64,000 bases of DNA from Prevotella sp. tf2-5 (GCF_900115435.1 NZ_FOWK01000003.1:62001-126000); one strand, 5' to 3'; shown: positions 29,130-38,619, counted from the first letter of the stretch. Notes: generated from the sequence alone by a model not told the origin. A program made the numbers and translations.

Positions 29130-29176
29130 TTGCACAAAAAGGGAGATGTGTGCACGTTTTATCCCTTTTTGTGCAA
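29130..29176. promoter_or_regulatory. 15-bp inverted repeat upstream of etfB
   Basis: TTGCACAAAAAGGGA (29130-29144) and TCCCTTTTTGTGCAA (29162-29176) are perfect inverted arms with a 17-nt loop that itself contains TGTGCACG. It ends 4 bp before the -33 box of etfB, which suits a regulator site. A terminator role is less likely, as no gene runs into it. Confidence 0.7.
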
Positions 29177-29180
29177 TTTG

Positions 29181-29212
29181 TTTGGCTATGTGTTCGTTTT
29201 TTTGTACCTTTG
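29181..29212 (+). promoter_or_regulatory. Promoter of the etfB-etfA-acyl-CoA dehydrogenase unit
   Basis: TTTG (29181-29184), 20 bases, TACCTTTG (29205-29212), 55 bp upstream of the etfB ATG. Confidence 0.75.
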
Positions 29213-29267
29213 CAGCCGATTTCAAAGAAATCGTGTGCGAAGTAATACATTATTATAATAATATTTT

Positions 29268-30140
29268 ATGGCTTTAAAGATTGTTGTGCTGGCGAAGCAA
29301 GTGCCAGACACCCGTAATGTGGGTAAGGATGCTATGACAGCCGAAGGAACGGTCAACCGTGCTGCCTTACCTGCCATCTTCAACCCAGAAGATTTGAATG
29401 CCTTGGAGCAGGCTCTTCGTCTGAAGGAGCAGAATCCGGGCTCTACAGTAGGAATCCTCACGATGGGTCCTCCACGTGCAGGTGAGATTATCCGTCAGGG
29501 ACTTTATCGTGGCGCTGATACAGGTTGGCTGTTGACTGACCGTCTCTTCGCAGGTGCTGATACCCTCGCTACTTCTTACGCATTGGCTACTGCTATCAAG
29601 AAGATTGGTGATGTAGACATCGTGATTGGTGGTCGTCAGGCTATCGATGGTGATACTGCACAGGTAGGTCCGCAGGTGGCTCAGAAGTTAGGACTGAATC
29701 AGGTGACTTATGCAGAGGAGGTTCTGAGCGTAAAGGATGGCAAGGCAACTATCAAGCGTGTGATTGACGGTGGTGTGGAGACTGTTGAGGCTCCGCTGCC
29801 AGTAGTGATTACCGTGAACGGAAGTGCTGCTCCCTGTCGTCCTCAGAATGCCAAACTGGTGATGAAGTACAAGCGTGCTACTTGTCCTATGGAGCGTCCT
29901 GCTGAGGGTACACCCTATGATAAGCTCTACGAGGAGCGTCCTTATCTGACACTGAATCAGTGGAGCGTTGCTGATGTAGATGGTGATGTGAACCAGTGCG
30001 GTCTGAGTGGCTCACCTACAAAGGTGAAGGCTATCAAGAACATCGTGTTCCAGGCTAAGGAGTCGAAGACTTTGACGGCTTCTGATGCTGATATCGAGGG
30101 AATGATCAAAGAATTGTTGGACGAAAAGATTATTGGTTAA
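29268..30140 (+). CDS. etfB: Electron transfer flavoprotein subunit beta
   Basis: AMP-binding half of the ETF heterodimer that takes electrons from acyl-CoA dehydrogenase. The 290 residues start with IVVLAKQVPDTRNVG. The adenosine-binding region includes DIVIGGRQAIDGDTAQVGPQ, the beta-subunit signature, and VITVNGSAAPCRPQNAK. The length is above the classic 250-265, as often in anaerobes. First gene of etfB-etfA-acd, 5 bp before etfA. Confidence 0.94.
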   Translation: MALKIVVLAKQVPDTRNVGKDAMTAEGTVNRAALPAIFNPEDLNALEQALRLKEQNPGSTVGILTMGPPRAGEIIRQGLYRGADTGWLLTDRLFAGADTLATSYALATAIKKIGDVDIVIGGRQAIDGDTAQVGPQVAQKLGLNQVTYAEEVLSVKDGKATIKRVIDGGVETVEAPLPVVITVNGSAAPCRPQNAKLVMKYKRATCPMERPAEGTPYDKLYEERPYLTLNQWSVADVDGDVNQCGLSGSPTKVKAIKNIVFQAKESKTLTASDADIEGMIKELLDEKIIG

Positions 30141-30145
30141 GAGAT

Positions 30146-31171
30146 ATGGCTAACAACGTATTTGTATATTGCGAAATAGAAGGTACTCTGGTACAGGAAG
30201 TATCTCAGGAGTTGCTGACCAAGGGTCGCAAGCTCGCCAATGAACTGAAAGTGGAACTCCACGCCGTTGTTGCCGGTACAGGCATCAAGGGTAAAGTAGA
30301 GGATCAGATTCTGCCTTATGGTGTCGATAAACTGTTTGTGTTCGACGCTAAGGACCTGTTTCCTTACACATCCGCTCCACATACCGACATCCTCGTGAAC
30401 CTCTTCAAGGAGGAGCAGCCGCAGATCTGTCTGATGGGTGCTACTGTGATTGGTCGTGACCTTGGTCCTCGTGTTAGTTCGTCGCTGACCTCTGGTCTGA
30501 CGGCTGACTGCACCGAGTTGGAGATTGGTCCTTATGAGGATAAGAAGAACAACAAGGTATATGAGAACCTGCTCTATCAGATTCGTCCTGCCTTCGGTGG
30601 TAATATCGTTGCTACCATCGTGAACCCAGACCATCGTCCTCAGATGGCTACTGTTCGTAGTGGTGTGATGCAGAAGGCTATCTACGAGGGTGAGTGTAAG
30701 AAGGAGGTTGTATACCCCGAGGTAAGCAAGTATGTAAGTCCTGAGGCTTTCGTCGTGAAGGTACTCGACCACCATGTGGAGGCTGCCAAGCACAACTTGA
30801 AGGGTGCGCCCATCGTTGTAGCTGGTGGTTACGGTATGGGGTCTAAGGAGAACTTTGACATGCTGTTCCAGCTTGCAAAGGTGCTGCATGGTGAGGTAGG
30901 TGGTTCTCGTGCTGCCGTTGATGCAGGCTGGCTCGACCACGACCGTCAGATTGGTCAGACTGGTGTCACCGTTCATCCGAAGGTGTACATCGCCTGTGGT
31001 ATCTCTGGTCAGATTCAGCACATCGCCGGTATGCAGGACTCTGGTATCATCATCAGCATCAACTCTGACCCTGATGCACCCATCAACCGCATCGCTGACT
31101 ACGTCATCACGGGTACCGTTGAAGAGGTAGTTCCCAAGCTCATTAAGTATTATAAGCAAAATAGTAAGTAA
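30146..31171 (+). CDS. etfA: Electron transfer flavoprotein subunit alpha
   Basis: FAD-binding partner of EtfB. The 341 residues have the ETF N-domain (FVYCEIEGTLVQEVSQELL), then the C-terminal FAD domain with GAPIVVAGGYGMGSKENF, GGSRAAVDAGWLDHDRQIGQ, TGVTVHPKVYIACGISG, and SINSDPDAPINRIADYVI at the end, all alpha-subunit hallmarks. It is directly followed by the acyl-CoA dehydrogenase gene (6 bp), so the electron donor and acceptor are co-made. Confidence 0.95.
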   Translation: MANNVFVYCEIEGTLVQEVSQELLTKGRKLANELKVELHAVVAGTGIKGKVEDQILPYGVDKLFVFDAKDLFPYTSAPHTDILVNLFKEEQPQICLMGATVIGRDLGPRVSSSLTSGLTADCTELEIGPYEDKKNNKVYENLLYQIRPAFGGNIVATIVNPDHRPQMATVRSGVMQKAIYEGECKKEVVYPEVSKYVSPEAFVVKVLDHHVEAAKHNLKGAPIVVAGGYGMGSKENFDMLFQLAKVLHGEVGGSRAAVDAGWLDHDRQIGQTGVTVHPKVYIACGISGQIQHIAGMQDSGIIISINSDPDAPINRIADYVITGTVEEVVPKLIKYYKQNSK

Positions 31172-31177
31172 AAGAAT

Positions 31178-32908
31178 ATGGCAAACTATTATAGCGATCA
31201 TCCTGAGATCGGGTTCTACTTGAACCACCCCCTGATGGCTCGTATCGTTGAGCTGAAAGAAAAGGGTTTCGCTGATGCGAAAGAATATGACTATGCCCCC
31301 GTTGACTTGGGCGATGCCATCGAGAACTACAAGCAGATTCTCGACATCACTGGCGACGTGGCTGCCAATATCATCGAGCCAAACTCTGAGGCTGTTGACC
31401 TTGAAGGTCCGCACCTTGAGAACGGCCGTATGATCTACGCCTCTAAGACTTACGAGAACCTCGACGCCACCCGAAAGGCTGGTTTGTGGGGTGTAAGTAT
31501 GCCCCGTCGTTACGGCGGCCTGAACCTGCCTAACGCTGTGTTCTCCATGCTGAGTGAGATGATTTCGGCTGCTGATGCCGGTTTCCAGAACATCTGGAGT
31601 CTGCAGAGTTGTATCGACACGCTCTATGAGTTCGGTTCAGAGGAGCAGCGCCAGAAATATATCCCCCGTGTTTGCGCAGGTGAGGGTATGAGTATGGACT
31701 TGACAGAGCCTGATGCCGGTTCTGACCTGCAGCGCGTAATGCTGAAGGCCACCTTCGATGAGAAGGAGAACTGCTGGCGTCTGAATGGTGTGAAGCGTTT
31801 CATCACCAATGGTGATAGCGACATCCACCTCGTGCTGGCTCGTTCTGAGGAGGGTACTAAAGACGGACGTGGTCTTTCCATGTTCATCTACGACAAGCGT
31901 CAGGGTGGTGTGAATGTACGTCACATCGAGCATAAACTCGGTATTCATGGTTCACCCACTTGTGAGTTGACTTATAAGAATGCCAAGGCAGAACTCTGCG
32001 GTAGCACCCGTCTTGGATTGATTAAATATGTGATGGCCCTGATGAACGGTGCCCGTCTGGGTATCGCTGCACAGTCAGTAGGTGTTGAGCAGGAGGCTTA
32101 CAACGAGGGTCTGGCATATGCTAAAGAGCGTCAGCAGTTTGGTGATAAGATCATCAACTTCCCCGCTGTCTATGATATGCTCTCTCGTATGAAGGCGAAA
32201 CTCGACGCTGGTCGTTCACTGCTTTATGAGACTGCTTGCTATGTGGATGTTTATAAGTGCTTAGAGGATATCGAGCGTGATCGTAAGTTGGAGCCCGAGG
32301 AGAAGCAGGAGTTGAAGAAGTACCAGCGTCTGGCTGATGCCTTCACCCCACTGGCTAAGGGTATGAACTCTGAGTATGCCAACCAGAATGCCTATGATGC
32401 TATCAGCATCCATGGTGGTTCGGGCTTTATCATGGAGTACAAGAGCCAGCGCCTGTTCCGCGATGCCCGTATTTTCTCTATCTATGAGGGTACCACTCAG
32501 TTGCAGGTTGTTGCCGCTATCCGCTATATCACCAACGGCACCATGCTGAACAATATCAAGGAGATGCTGGCAGTTCTGCCTTCAGAGGCCAATGCTGCTC
32601 TCAAGGCTCGTGTGGAGAAACTGATTCCTGTCTATGAGGAGGCTCTTGCCAATGTCAAGGCTCTGGAGAATCAGGATGCTCAGGACTTCCTTGCCCGTCG
32701 TCTCTATGACATGACTGCTGAACTTGTGATGAGCCTGCTCATCATCCGCGACGCCACCAAGGCTCCCGAGTTGTTTGAGAAGTCTGCCAACGTCTATGTT
32801 CGCATGACGGAAGAGGATGTCTATGGTAAGTCTGCTTACATCAAGGCCTTCCGTGTAGAAGACCTCGAGAACTTCAAGGCTGCTGAGAAAGAAGTTGAAG
32901 AAGCATAA
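31178..32908 (+). CDS. Acyl-CoA dehydrogenase, long form
   Basis: FAD enzyme that oxidises (or, with a reducing ETF, may form) acyl-CoA. The 576 residues exceed the 380-residue core and have an extra C-terminal helical domain, as in the Bacteroidota long type. Signature segments are GMSMDLTEPDAGSDLQ (flavin), GVKRFITNGDSD, RLGIAAQSVGVEQEA, and the region with NAYDAISIHGGSGFIMEY and the following RIFSIYEGTTQLQ. The catalytic base is presumably the Glu in IYEGTT. Substrate chain length cannot be told. It belongs to the etfBA operon; ndk follows after 11 bp. Confidence 0.92.
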   Translation: MANYYSDHPEIGFYLNHPLMARIVELKEKGFADAKEYDYAPVDLGDAIENYKQILDITGDVAANIIEPNSEAVDLEGPHLENGRMIYASKTYENLDATRKAGLWGVSMPRRYGGLNLPNAVFSMLSEMISAADAGFQNIWSLQSCIDTLYEFGSEEQRQKYIPRVCAGEGMSMDLTEPDAGSDLQRVMLKATFDEKENCWRLNGVKRFITNGDSDIHLVLARSEEGTKDGRGLSMFIYDKRQGGVNVRHIEHKLGIHGSPTCELTYKNAKAELCGSTRLGLIKYVMALMNGARLGIAAQSVGVEQEAYNEGLAYAKERQQFGDKIINFPAVYDMLSRMKAKLDAGRSLLYETACYVDVYKCLEDIERDRKLEPEEKQELKKYQRLADAFTPLAKGMNSEYANQNAYDAISIHGGSGFIMEYKSQRLFRDARIFSIYEGTTQLQVVAAIRYITNGTMLNNIKEMLAVLPSEANAALKARVEKLIPVYEEALANVKALENQDAQDFLARRLYDMTAELVMSLLIIRDATKAPELFEKSANVYVRMTEEDVYGKSAYIKAFRVEDLENFKAAEKEVEEA

Positions 32909-32919
32909 AACATATAGCA

Positions 32920-33384
32920 ATGGAAACAACATTCGTATTATTAAAGCCCAGTTGTGTACAGCGCCAATTGATTGGTGAAGTGCTGAACCGTTTTGAGCGT
33001 CGTGGTCTTCGTATCTCAGGTATGAAGATGATGCAACTCAGTGACGAGATACTCCGTGAGCACTATGCTCATCTGGTAGATCGTCCCTTCTTCCCCTCAC
33101 TGGCTGCCTCCATGCAGGCATCACCTGTCGTAGCCCTCGCTATCTCTGGTGTTGACGCCGTTCAGGTAGTACGTACCATGACTGGTGTCACCAATGGTCG
33201 TGAAGCAGCCCCCGGTACTATCCGTGGTGACTACTCCATGAGCAACCAGCAGAACATCGTACACGCTTCTGACTCCACGTCAAATGCTGCCATTGAGTTA
33301 GCCCGTTTCTTCCGCCCGGAAGAAATCTTCGACTATACCAGTGGTATGCAGGGATATATCTATGGTGAGGGAGAGTGCAAATAA
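32920..33384 (+). CDS. ndk: Nucleoside diphosphate kinase
   Basis: Balances NTP pools through a phospho-histidine intermediate. At 154 residues it matches the family. The substrate loop MTGVTNGREAAPGTIRGDY is present. The active-site segment reads IVHASDSTSNAAIE, so the usual HGSDS is HASDS; the catalytic His is kept. Last gene of the plus-strand cluster, converging on yraN with a 12-bp gap and no clear hairpin. Confidence 0.93.
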   Translation: METTFVLLKPSCVQRQLIGEVLNRFERRGLRISGMKMMQLSDEILREHYAHLVDRPFFPSLAASMQASPVVALAISGVDAVQVVRTMTGVTNGREAAPGTIRGDYSMSNQQNIVHASDSTSNAAIELARFFRPEEIFDYTSGMQGYIYGEGECK

Positions 33385-33396
33385 GTACGCTGTTGT

Positions 33397-33750
33397 TTAG
33401 AAAGCGCCCTCAATATGTTCTATATCCGCTTCTGAGTCGGAGGTGCCTGTCACGCAGACGATGTCAAAACGGATATCACGATTGATACGACGATATTTCA
33501 CATAATGATTCGCAGCCTGTTGAAGGTTGCGAATCTTTTGATATCCTACTGCATCCACAGGGTCTGTAAACAACTTGTTACTGCGGGTCTTTACCTCGAC
33601 AAAGACAATGGTGTCACCATCCAATGCGATGATATCCAGATCACGATGACCGCTCCTCCAGTCACGTTCCAAGATGACATAGCCCTTGCGTTGTAAATAA
33701 TCGGCAGCAAGGTCTTCACCCCATTTCCCTAAATCGTTATGTTCTGCCAT
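33397..33750 (-). CDS. YraN/UPF0102 family endonuclease-like protein
   Basis: A small 117-residue protein of the UPF0102 family with a PD-(D/E)xK-like fold: GKWGEDLAADYLQRKGY, then HRDLDIIALDGDTIVFVEVK, which supplies the D...ExK residues. A nuclease or DNA-repair role is proposed for the family, not proven. It starts 2 bp after purN and ends the hpt-to-yraN operon. Confidence 0.9.
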   Translation of the reverse strand: MAEHNDLGKWGEDLAADYLQRKGYVILERDWRSGHRDLDIIALDGDTIVFVEVKTRSNKLFTDPVDAVGYQKIRNLQQAANHYVKYRRINRDIRFDIVCVTGTSDSEADIEHIEGAF

Positions 33751-33752
33751 AC

Positions 33753-34340
33753 CTAAAATGTCTCGTTGAGAACCTTTTCCACGACTAAAGGATAATACTT
33801 CATCTCCAACTGATGCTCCTTGGCTGCGATATCGTCGGCAGTATCGTCAGGAGAAAGCGCCACCTTGTATTGCGCGATCATCTCACCAGAATCACAGACA
33901 GGGGTCACATAATGCACAGTCATACCTGTCTCCGTTTCTCCAGCAGCCTTCACAGCCTCATGCACATGATGTCCCCACATACCCTTGCCGCCATATTTCG
34001 GCAAGAGGGCAGGGTGGATATTGATGATACGACGAGGGAAGGCATCAATAAGGAAATCAGGAATCAGGGGTAGGAAACCTGCCAAGACAATAAACTGTAT
34101 ATCATACTGACGAAGTAACGGCATCATGACATCCGCATCATTTAATTGCGGTTTGGGAGTTACTGCCGTCGCCACACCTAAACGCTCTGCCCGTTCCAAG
34201 GCAAGAACCTCAGGCTTGTTGCTGACGACCAAGGCACAACGATAGCGTTCAGAACCGCTGAAATATTTAATCAGGTTCTCACAGTTCGTACCACTTCCTG
34301 ATACAAAGATGGCGATATTTATTCTTTCCATATTATTCAT
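33753..34340 (-). CDS. purN: Phosphoribosylglycinamide formyltransferase
   Basis: Transfers a formyl group from 10-formyl-THF to GAR, the third step of purine synthesis. The 195 residues include the N-terminal NIAIFVSGSGTNCENLI. The formyl-folate site VLAGFLPLIPDFLIDAFP leads into INIHPALLPKYGGKGMWGHH, with the catalytic N/H pair, and D-S-G-E-M-I follows in VTPVCDSGEMIAQ. The start overlaps the mutY end by 8 bp. Confidence 0.95.
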   Translation of the reverse strand: MNNMERINIAIFVSGSGTNCENLIKYFSGSERYRCALVVSNKPEVLALERAERLGVATAVTPKPQLNDADVMMPLLRQYDIQFIVLAGFLPLIPDFLIDAFPRRIINIHPALLPKYGGKGMWGHHVHEAVKAAGETETGMTVHYVTPVCDSGEMIAQYKVALSPDDTADDIAAKEHQLEMKYYPLVVEKVLNETF

Positions 34341-35313
34341 TGAGCTTCTGCAAAAAGATATCTATTAGTCGAGGGATACCATATTTATCGATATCCGTTT
34401 CCTTAATCCATACATAGTCATCAGGCAGCGAAGGCCTTTCTGTTGGTTCCCACAAGTAGAAGTCGGCATAGATGATGCGATGGGTCAGGACGTGCTTGAG
34501 GTTTCGGCACTGTAACACAGCACTAGAAGGAACAACGTCAGTAAGCCAGGGTTCATAGAGCCCTTGCCAGATGTCTCTGGCAGAACGACGATGAATAGCA
34601 GTCTCCCCCTTATACTTTATATATATATAAGTCAGATGACGCTCTTTGATTTTCAAGGTCTTTTGCTTGACTGGCAATCCTGTAACTTTATTCTCGCGAA
34701 AAGCGATGCAGGTTTCTTGTAATGGGCAGGATGGGCACAATGGAGTTTGTGGAGTACATTGGATGGCACCGAAGTCCATCATCGCCTGATTGAAAGCGGA
34801 TGCCTCATTTTTCGGCAACAGACTTTGTGCCAATGCCGTAAACTCTTTCTTGCCTTCCGTGGTATTGATAGGTGTGATGATGCCGTAATAGCGAGACAAC
34901 ACCCGATAGACATTTCCGTCAACAACGGCAGCAGGTAGGTTGAAAGCAATACTTCCAATAGCGGCTGCTGTATAGTCGCCAACACCCTTGAGCCTTTTGA
35001 TCCCTTCCAAAGTTCGGGGGAATCCCCCCATCTCCACAATCTGCTTTGCTGCTGTGTGCAGATTCCTTGCACGACTGTAATAGCCCAGCCCCTGCCATTC
35101 ACGCAGCACCTCATCTTCTGAGGCTGCCGCCAGTTCCTCCACAGTATGCCAATGTCTCATAAACCGTTCCCAATATGGAAGTCCCTGCTCGATACGGGTC
35201 TGTTGGAGGATGATCTCCGACAACCATATCGCATACGGATCACGTGTATCCCTCCAAGGAAGGGCACGTCCATTGTCCTGAAACCATTGTAATATCGTGG
35301 TGGTAAAACTCAT
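34333..35313 (-). CDS. mutY: A/G-specific adenine DNA glycosylase
   Basis: Removes A mispaired with 8-oxoG. The helix-hairpin-helix LKGVGDYTAAAIGSIAFN carries the catalytic-type Asp; a [4Fe-4S] cluster is supported by C-x6-C-x2-C-x5-C in CTPQTPLCPSCPLQETC. A MutT-like C-terminal domain is present. I choose ATG 35313 (MSFTTTILQWFQDNGRALPW), giving about 326 residues. The frame continues to 35370 but would overlap pgeF by 44 bp and add a non-conserved, Cys-containing leader. Confidence 0.93.
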   Translation of the reverse strand: MSFTTTILQWFQDNGRALPWRDTRDPYAIWLSEIILQQTRIEQGLPYWERFMRHWHTVEELAAASEDEVLREWQGLGYYSRARNLHTAAKQIVEMGGFPRTLEGIKRLKGVGDYTAAAIGSIAFNLPAAVVDGNVYRVLSRYYGIITPINTTEGKKEFTALAQSLLPKNEASAFNQAMMDFGAIQCTPQTPLCPSCPLQETCIAFRENKVTGLPVKQKTLKIKERHLTYIYIKYKGETAIHRRSARDIWQGLYEPWLTDVVPSSAVLQCRNLKHVLTHRIIYADFYLWEPTERPSLPDDYVWIKETDIDKYGIPRLIDIFLQKLNE

Positions 35314-35326
35314 TTTGCAGAGAAGG

Positions 35327-36076
35327 TTATAAATACATGATCCCTGTGAAGATACGTCCTGAGTTAACACCCAGACGGCGGGCAGAGAAATAGTCTTTAT
35401 ATTGTTGGTATGTACAGATTCCAGACATATAGATGTCTTTCACCCCCCAGTCCTCTAATTGCAGGCGGTTGCACAGAGGGAGGTCGATGTGCCATTTGGA
35501 ATATTTACGGGCAATCTGCCCCATGTTGAATCCTGCATCGGCAAATTGCTGGTAGACCTCATTACCTACCTCAAAACTCTCCAAGGAGATGCCAGGTCCA
35601 ATCACGGCTTTCAGTTGGAATGGCTCAGTGCCATAGGTGGCATGCATGGCATGAGTGGCAGCATGGACGATACGCTTCACAGTACCTCGCCATCCAGCAT
35701 GAACGGCACAGACTGCATGATGCGTCTCGTCATATAATAAGATAGGAATACAGTCGGCTGTCGAAACGCCTATACATAACTGTGGGACATCCGTCATCAC
35801 GGCATCCACACCCTCGATGACTTCTTGTTGCGGTCCGTCAATACGACGAACCTCTGTGCCATGTACCTGATGGGGCATCATGATGTGGTTATCGTCAATC
35901 CCTAACACTGCGGCAAGGGAACGACGATTCTCTACAATATGAGACGTCTCGTCACCACAATAGTTGTTGATATTAAACCCACTATAGTTGCCTGTGCTGC
36001 AACCACCGTGACGTGTGGTGCTGAAAGCGACAACATGGTCGCCTAGATCATAATAAGTCAACTGGGGCTCAGGCAT
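35327..36076 (-). CDS. pgeF: Laccase-domain protein, peptidoglycan editing factor PgeF (YfiH family)
   Basis: A 249-residue member of the Cu-oxidase_4 family. In other bacteria PgeF hydrolyses wrong L-Ser-containing UDP-MurNAc precursors; older names are polyphenol oxidase or laccase. Metal-site features are [21 protein letters not shown] and [11 protein letters not shown]. The gene overlaps the obgE end by 8 bp and precedes mutY by 13 bp. Confidence 0.9.
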   Translation of the reverse strand: MPEPQLTYYDLGDHVVAFSTTRHGGCSTGNYSGFNINNYCGDETSHIVENRRSLAAVLGIDDNHIMMPHQVHGTEVRRIDGPQQEVIEGVDAVMTDVPQLCIGVSTADCIPILLYDETHHAVCAVHAGWRGTVKRIVHAATHAMHATYGTEPFQLKAVIGPGISLESFEVGNEVYQQFADAGFNMGQIARKYSKWHIDLPLCNRLQLEDWGVKDIYMSGICTYQQYKDYFSARRLGVNSGRIFTGIMYL

Positions 36077-37238
36077 CTTCCAGGTCTTCTAGTTCATCTA
36101 GATATTCTATATCATCTAGGTCTTCTAGTTCCACATATTCTATCTCTTCGTCCTCACCCTCATCAGCCAGTTCTTGGGCGAAACGGGACATATCCTTGTC
36201 ACGATGCACCAGTGTGTCCTCTGCCATGACAGCGGCAAGCTTGTTGCTCTCTGCATTTAGCTCACGCCAAAGAACGTCCTTAAGCTCGTCGAGTCCCATA
36301 TTGGTGACTGCGGAGATAAAGACCACGGGTAGGTCGTCTGGCAGTGTCTCTTTCAGCATCTCGATGAGCTCTGCATCCAGCAGGTCACATTTCGTGACAG
36401 CGAGGACACGGTGCTTCTCAAGCATGTCGGGATTGAACTTCGCTAACTCATTCAACAGAATCTCATATTCCTTTTTGATGTCATCAGTATCACCAGGTAC
36501 CATAAACAACAATAGTGAGTTACGCTCGATATGACGAAGGAAACGGAGTCCCAGCCCCTTCCCCTCACTGGCTCCCTCGATGATACCAGGGATGTCAGCC
36601 ATCACAAACGACTTGTTGTCACGATAGCCCACAATACCCAAAGAGGGCTCCATAGTGGTAAAGGGATAGTTGGCAATCTTTGGACGGGCATTCGACAATG
36701 CAGACACCAGTGTCGACTTACCGGCATTGGGGAAGCCCACCAGACCGACATCGGCAAGTAGTTTCAGCTCCAGGATAATCGTCATCTCCTGCATCGGTTC
36801 TCCAGGCTGTGCATAGCGGGGAGCCTGATTCGTGGCAGAGCGGAACTGGAAGTTGCCCAATCCACCACGACCACCTTTCAGCAGCACGACTTTCTGTCCG
36901 TCGTAGGTGATGTCGCAGACATACTTACCTGTCTCCGCATTGTAGACCACTGTCCCACAAGGAACGTCGATATAGACATCCTTGCCATCTGTGCCATGAC
37001 ACTTGTCACGACCACCGTTACCTCCATGCTCCGCAAAGATATGACGCTCATAACGCAGATGCAGTAACGTCCAGTAGTTATGATTGCCTCGCAGGATGAT
37101 GCTCCCACCTTTACCACCATCGCCACCGTCCGGTCCACCATTCGGATTGTATTTCACATGACGGAGATGCATTGATCCCCGTCCGCCCTTGCCCGAACGG
37201 CATAGTATCTTGACGTAGTCTACAAAGTTGCTTTCCAT
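36069..37238 (-). CDS. obgE: Obg-family GTPase (ObgE/CgtA)
   Basis: Ribosome-associated GTPase needed for 50S assembly and stress control. The 389 residues have the glycine-rich Obg fold at the N-terminus ([25 protein letters not shown]) and a G-domain with G1 [10 protein letters not shown]3 DIPG and G4 TKCD. The C-terminal tail is very acidic ([20 protein letters not shown]), encoded by a repetitive stretch. Upstream, between it and adk, lies the 9-bp repeat at 37253-37283. Confidence 0.95.
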   Translation of the reverse strand: MESNFVDYVKILCRSGKGGRGSMHLRHVKYNPNGGPDGGDGGKGGSIILRGNHNYWTLLHLRYERHIFAEHGGNGGRDKCHGTDGKDVYIDVPCGTVVYNAETGKYVCDITYDGQKVVLLKGGRGGLGNFQFRSATNQAPRYAQPGEPMQEMTIILELKLLADVGLVGFPNAGKSTLVSALSNARPKIANYPFTTMEPSLGIVGYRDNKSFVMADIPGIIEGASEGKGLGLRFLRHIERNSLLLFMVPGDTDDIKKEYEILLNELAKFNPDMLEKHRVLAVTKCDLLDAELIEMLKETLPDDLPVVFISAVTNMGLDELKDVLWRELNAESNKLAAVMAEDTLVHRDKDMSRFAQELADEGEDEEIEYVELEDLDDIEYLDELEDLEDA

Positions 37239-37252
37239 CTTTTTATAAATAC

Positions 37253-37283
37253 TATAGGAACTATAGGTACTATAGTCACTATA
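37253..37283 (-). repeat. Second copy of the TATAGTnnC 9-bp repeat, between adk and obgE
   Basis: Read on the minus strand it matches 30 of 31 bases of 8355-8385. It overlaps the last bases of adk (stop at 37279) and fills most of the 40-bp adk-obgE gap. Confidence 0.9.
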
Positions 37284-37851
37284 AATTATCTATCACCTTT
37301 TGGATATCACCGAAGATTCGCTCTAAGGTTCCAAAACCATTGATATGATGATGCAGTCCTTCTTTCTTATACCACTCGATCAGTGGTTGTGTCTGGGAGT
37401 GATAAACGACCAGGCGTTTCTTAATTGTCTCCTCGTTGTCATCAGCGCGACCACTGTCTTGACCGCGTTTGATAAGACGGGTCATCAATTCGTCCTCGGG
37501 AACATCCAGCTCAATCATCGCTGCCACCTTGTCACCACGTTCGTCCAGCATTTTCTTCAGTGCCTCAGCCTGTGGGATCGTACGGGGAAATCCGTCAAAG
37601 ATAACTCCCTTATGACCACGGCCAAAAGAGTCGTAGACATTGGCAAGGATACTGATCATTAACTCATCGGGAATCAGGTTCCCCTTGTCGATATAGCTCT
37701 GAGCTGTCTTACCCAGTTCTGTACCTTTTTTGATCTCTGCACGGAGCACGTCACCTGTGGAGATATGTCCCAGCCCGTAATGCTCAATCATTAAATCACT
37801 CTGTGTCCCTTTTCCTGATCCGGGAGCACCAAAAATCACAATATTCTTCAT
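37279..37851 (-). CDS. adk: Adenylate kinase
   Basis: Equilibrates AMP, ADP and ATP. The P-loop is [14 protein letters not shown]; the AMP-binding segment [14 protein letters not shown] and the lid sequence are short and Zn-free. I choose ATG 37851 ([11 protein letters not shown]), giving about 190 residues, the Bacteroidota norm. The frame is open to ATG 37983, which would add 44 residues (starting MRQIKLPHLPSDVEAQQSDL) beginning 4 bp after the hpt stop. This leader is polar and not typical of Adk, but has no stop, so a longer product cannot be excluded. Confidence 0.93.
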   Translation of the reverse strand: MKNIVIFGAPGSGKGTQSDLMIEHYGLGHISTGDVLRAEIKKGTELGKTAQSYIDKGNLIPDELMISILANVYDSFGRGHKGVIFDGFPRTIPQAEALKKMLDERGDKVAAMIELDVPEDELMTRLIKRGQDSGRADDNEETIKKRLVVYHSQTQPLIEWYKKEGLHHHINGFGTLERIFGDIQKVIDNL

Positions 37852-37987
37852 CACAACTTTCTTTTCTATCTTGTCTTGTTTGATCTGTGTTTCTTTTCCT
37901 TTCTTATACCATACGTCTGTGATGAGGTCACTTTGCTGTGCCTCGACATCACTTGGCAGATGGGGAAGTTTGATTTGTCGCATAATC

Positions 37988-38527
37988 TCAATCCTCTTTT
38001 AACGTATAAATATCTTTCAGTCCACGCCCTTGCTGGTCAAAGTCCAGTCCGTAACCCACAATGAAGTCGTTGGGAATAGAGAAGGCGGCATATTCGACAT
38101 CCAGATTCACTATCAGTTTCTCTGGCTTGACGAACAGCGTGCAGATATGGATAGACTCCGGATTATGGAAAGACAGAGAATACAGCATCTGCTGCATCGT
38201 ACGACCTGTATCAACGATATCCTCCACGATGACAACGGTACGTCCTGTGAGATCTGTATTCAGCCCGATGATCTCTTTCACCTTTTCCGTAGAGGTAATA
38301 CCATCATAGGATGCGAGTTTCACAAAAGAAATCTCACAGGGAATCGTTATCTCACGCATTAAATCAGCGGCAAATATAAACGAGCCGTTAAGCACGCATA
38401 ACAACAACGGATTCTTGCCTTCCAGATCCTTGCTCAACTGTTGCGCCAGCTCCTTTACACGTTGTTTGATCTCTCTTTCCAAAATAGACGTCTCAAACGT
38501 CTTGTCCTTGATTCTTACAATACTCAT
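37988..38527 (-). CDS. hpt: Hypoxanthine phosphoribosyltransferase
   Basis: Purine salvage: converts hypoxanthine and guanine to IMP and GMP. The 179 residues contain the PRPP-binding motif VVIVEDIVDTGRTM, the PPi loop LLCVLNGSFIFAADL, and FIVGYGLDFDQQGRGL at the C-terminus. First gene of a seven-gene minus-strand unit (hpt-adk-obgE-pgeF-mutY-purN-yraN) with gaps of at most about 40 bp if the long adk frame is transcribed through. A -7-like TAATTTTG is at 38560-38553. Confidence 0.94.
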   Translation of the reverse strand: MSIVRIKDKTFETSILEREIKQRVKELAQQLSKDLEGKNPLLLCVLNGSFIFAADLMREITIPCEISFVKLASYDGITSTEKVKEIIGLNTDLTGRTVVIVEDIVDTGRTMQQMLYSLSFHNPESIHICTLFVKPEKLIVNLDVEYAAFSIPNDFIVGYGLDFDQQGRGLKDIYTLKED

Positions 38528-38552
38528 AATGCTGTGAATTGCAAATTTGGCA

Positions 38553-38560
38553 CAAAATTA
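38553..38560 (-). promoter_or_regulatory. -7 element of the hpt operon promoter
   Basis: TAATTTTG on the minus strand, 25 bp upstream of the hpt ATG; no good -33 partner at 19-21 bp. Confidence 0.45.
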
Positions 38561-38603
38561 CAAATTTTTTGCCAAAGAATGGTCTACAATGAGGTTTTTT
38601 TCT

Positions 38604-38611
38604 TAATTTTG
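38604..38611 (+). promoter_or_regulatory. -7 element of the nnr promoter
   Basis: TAATTTTG, 8 bp upstream of the nnr ATG, so the message would be nearly leaderless. No clear -33 box. Confidence 0.45.
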
Positions 38612-38619
38612 CAGTTGTA

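Larger units (their letters stand above)
28549..29267. other. Long intergenic region with palindromes and two 22-bp arrays
   Basis: About 720 bp without a credible gene. In order: two GGTCAC palindromes, an A/T-rich stretch, 22-bp array B (28846-28977), 22-bp array C (29019-29084), a 15-bp inverted repeat (29130-29176) and the etfB promoter (29181-29212). Short frames here (e.g. 60-75 codons on minus) run through the repeats and are not believable. Confidence 0.75.

Noticed and set aside
30137..31414. 425-codon frame on the minus strand over etfA
   Set aside because: It lies antisense to etfA and the start of the acyl-CoA dehydrogenase gene, both certain; its composition is that of a codon shadow and no domain is visible.
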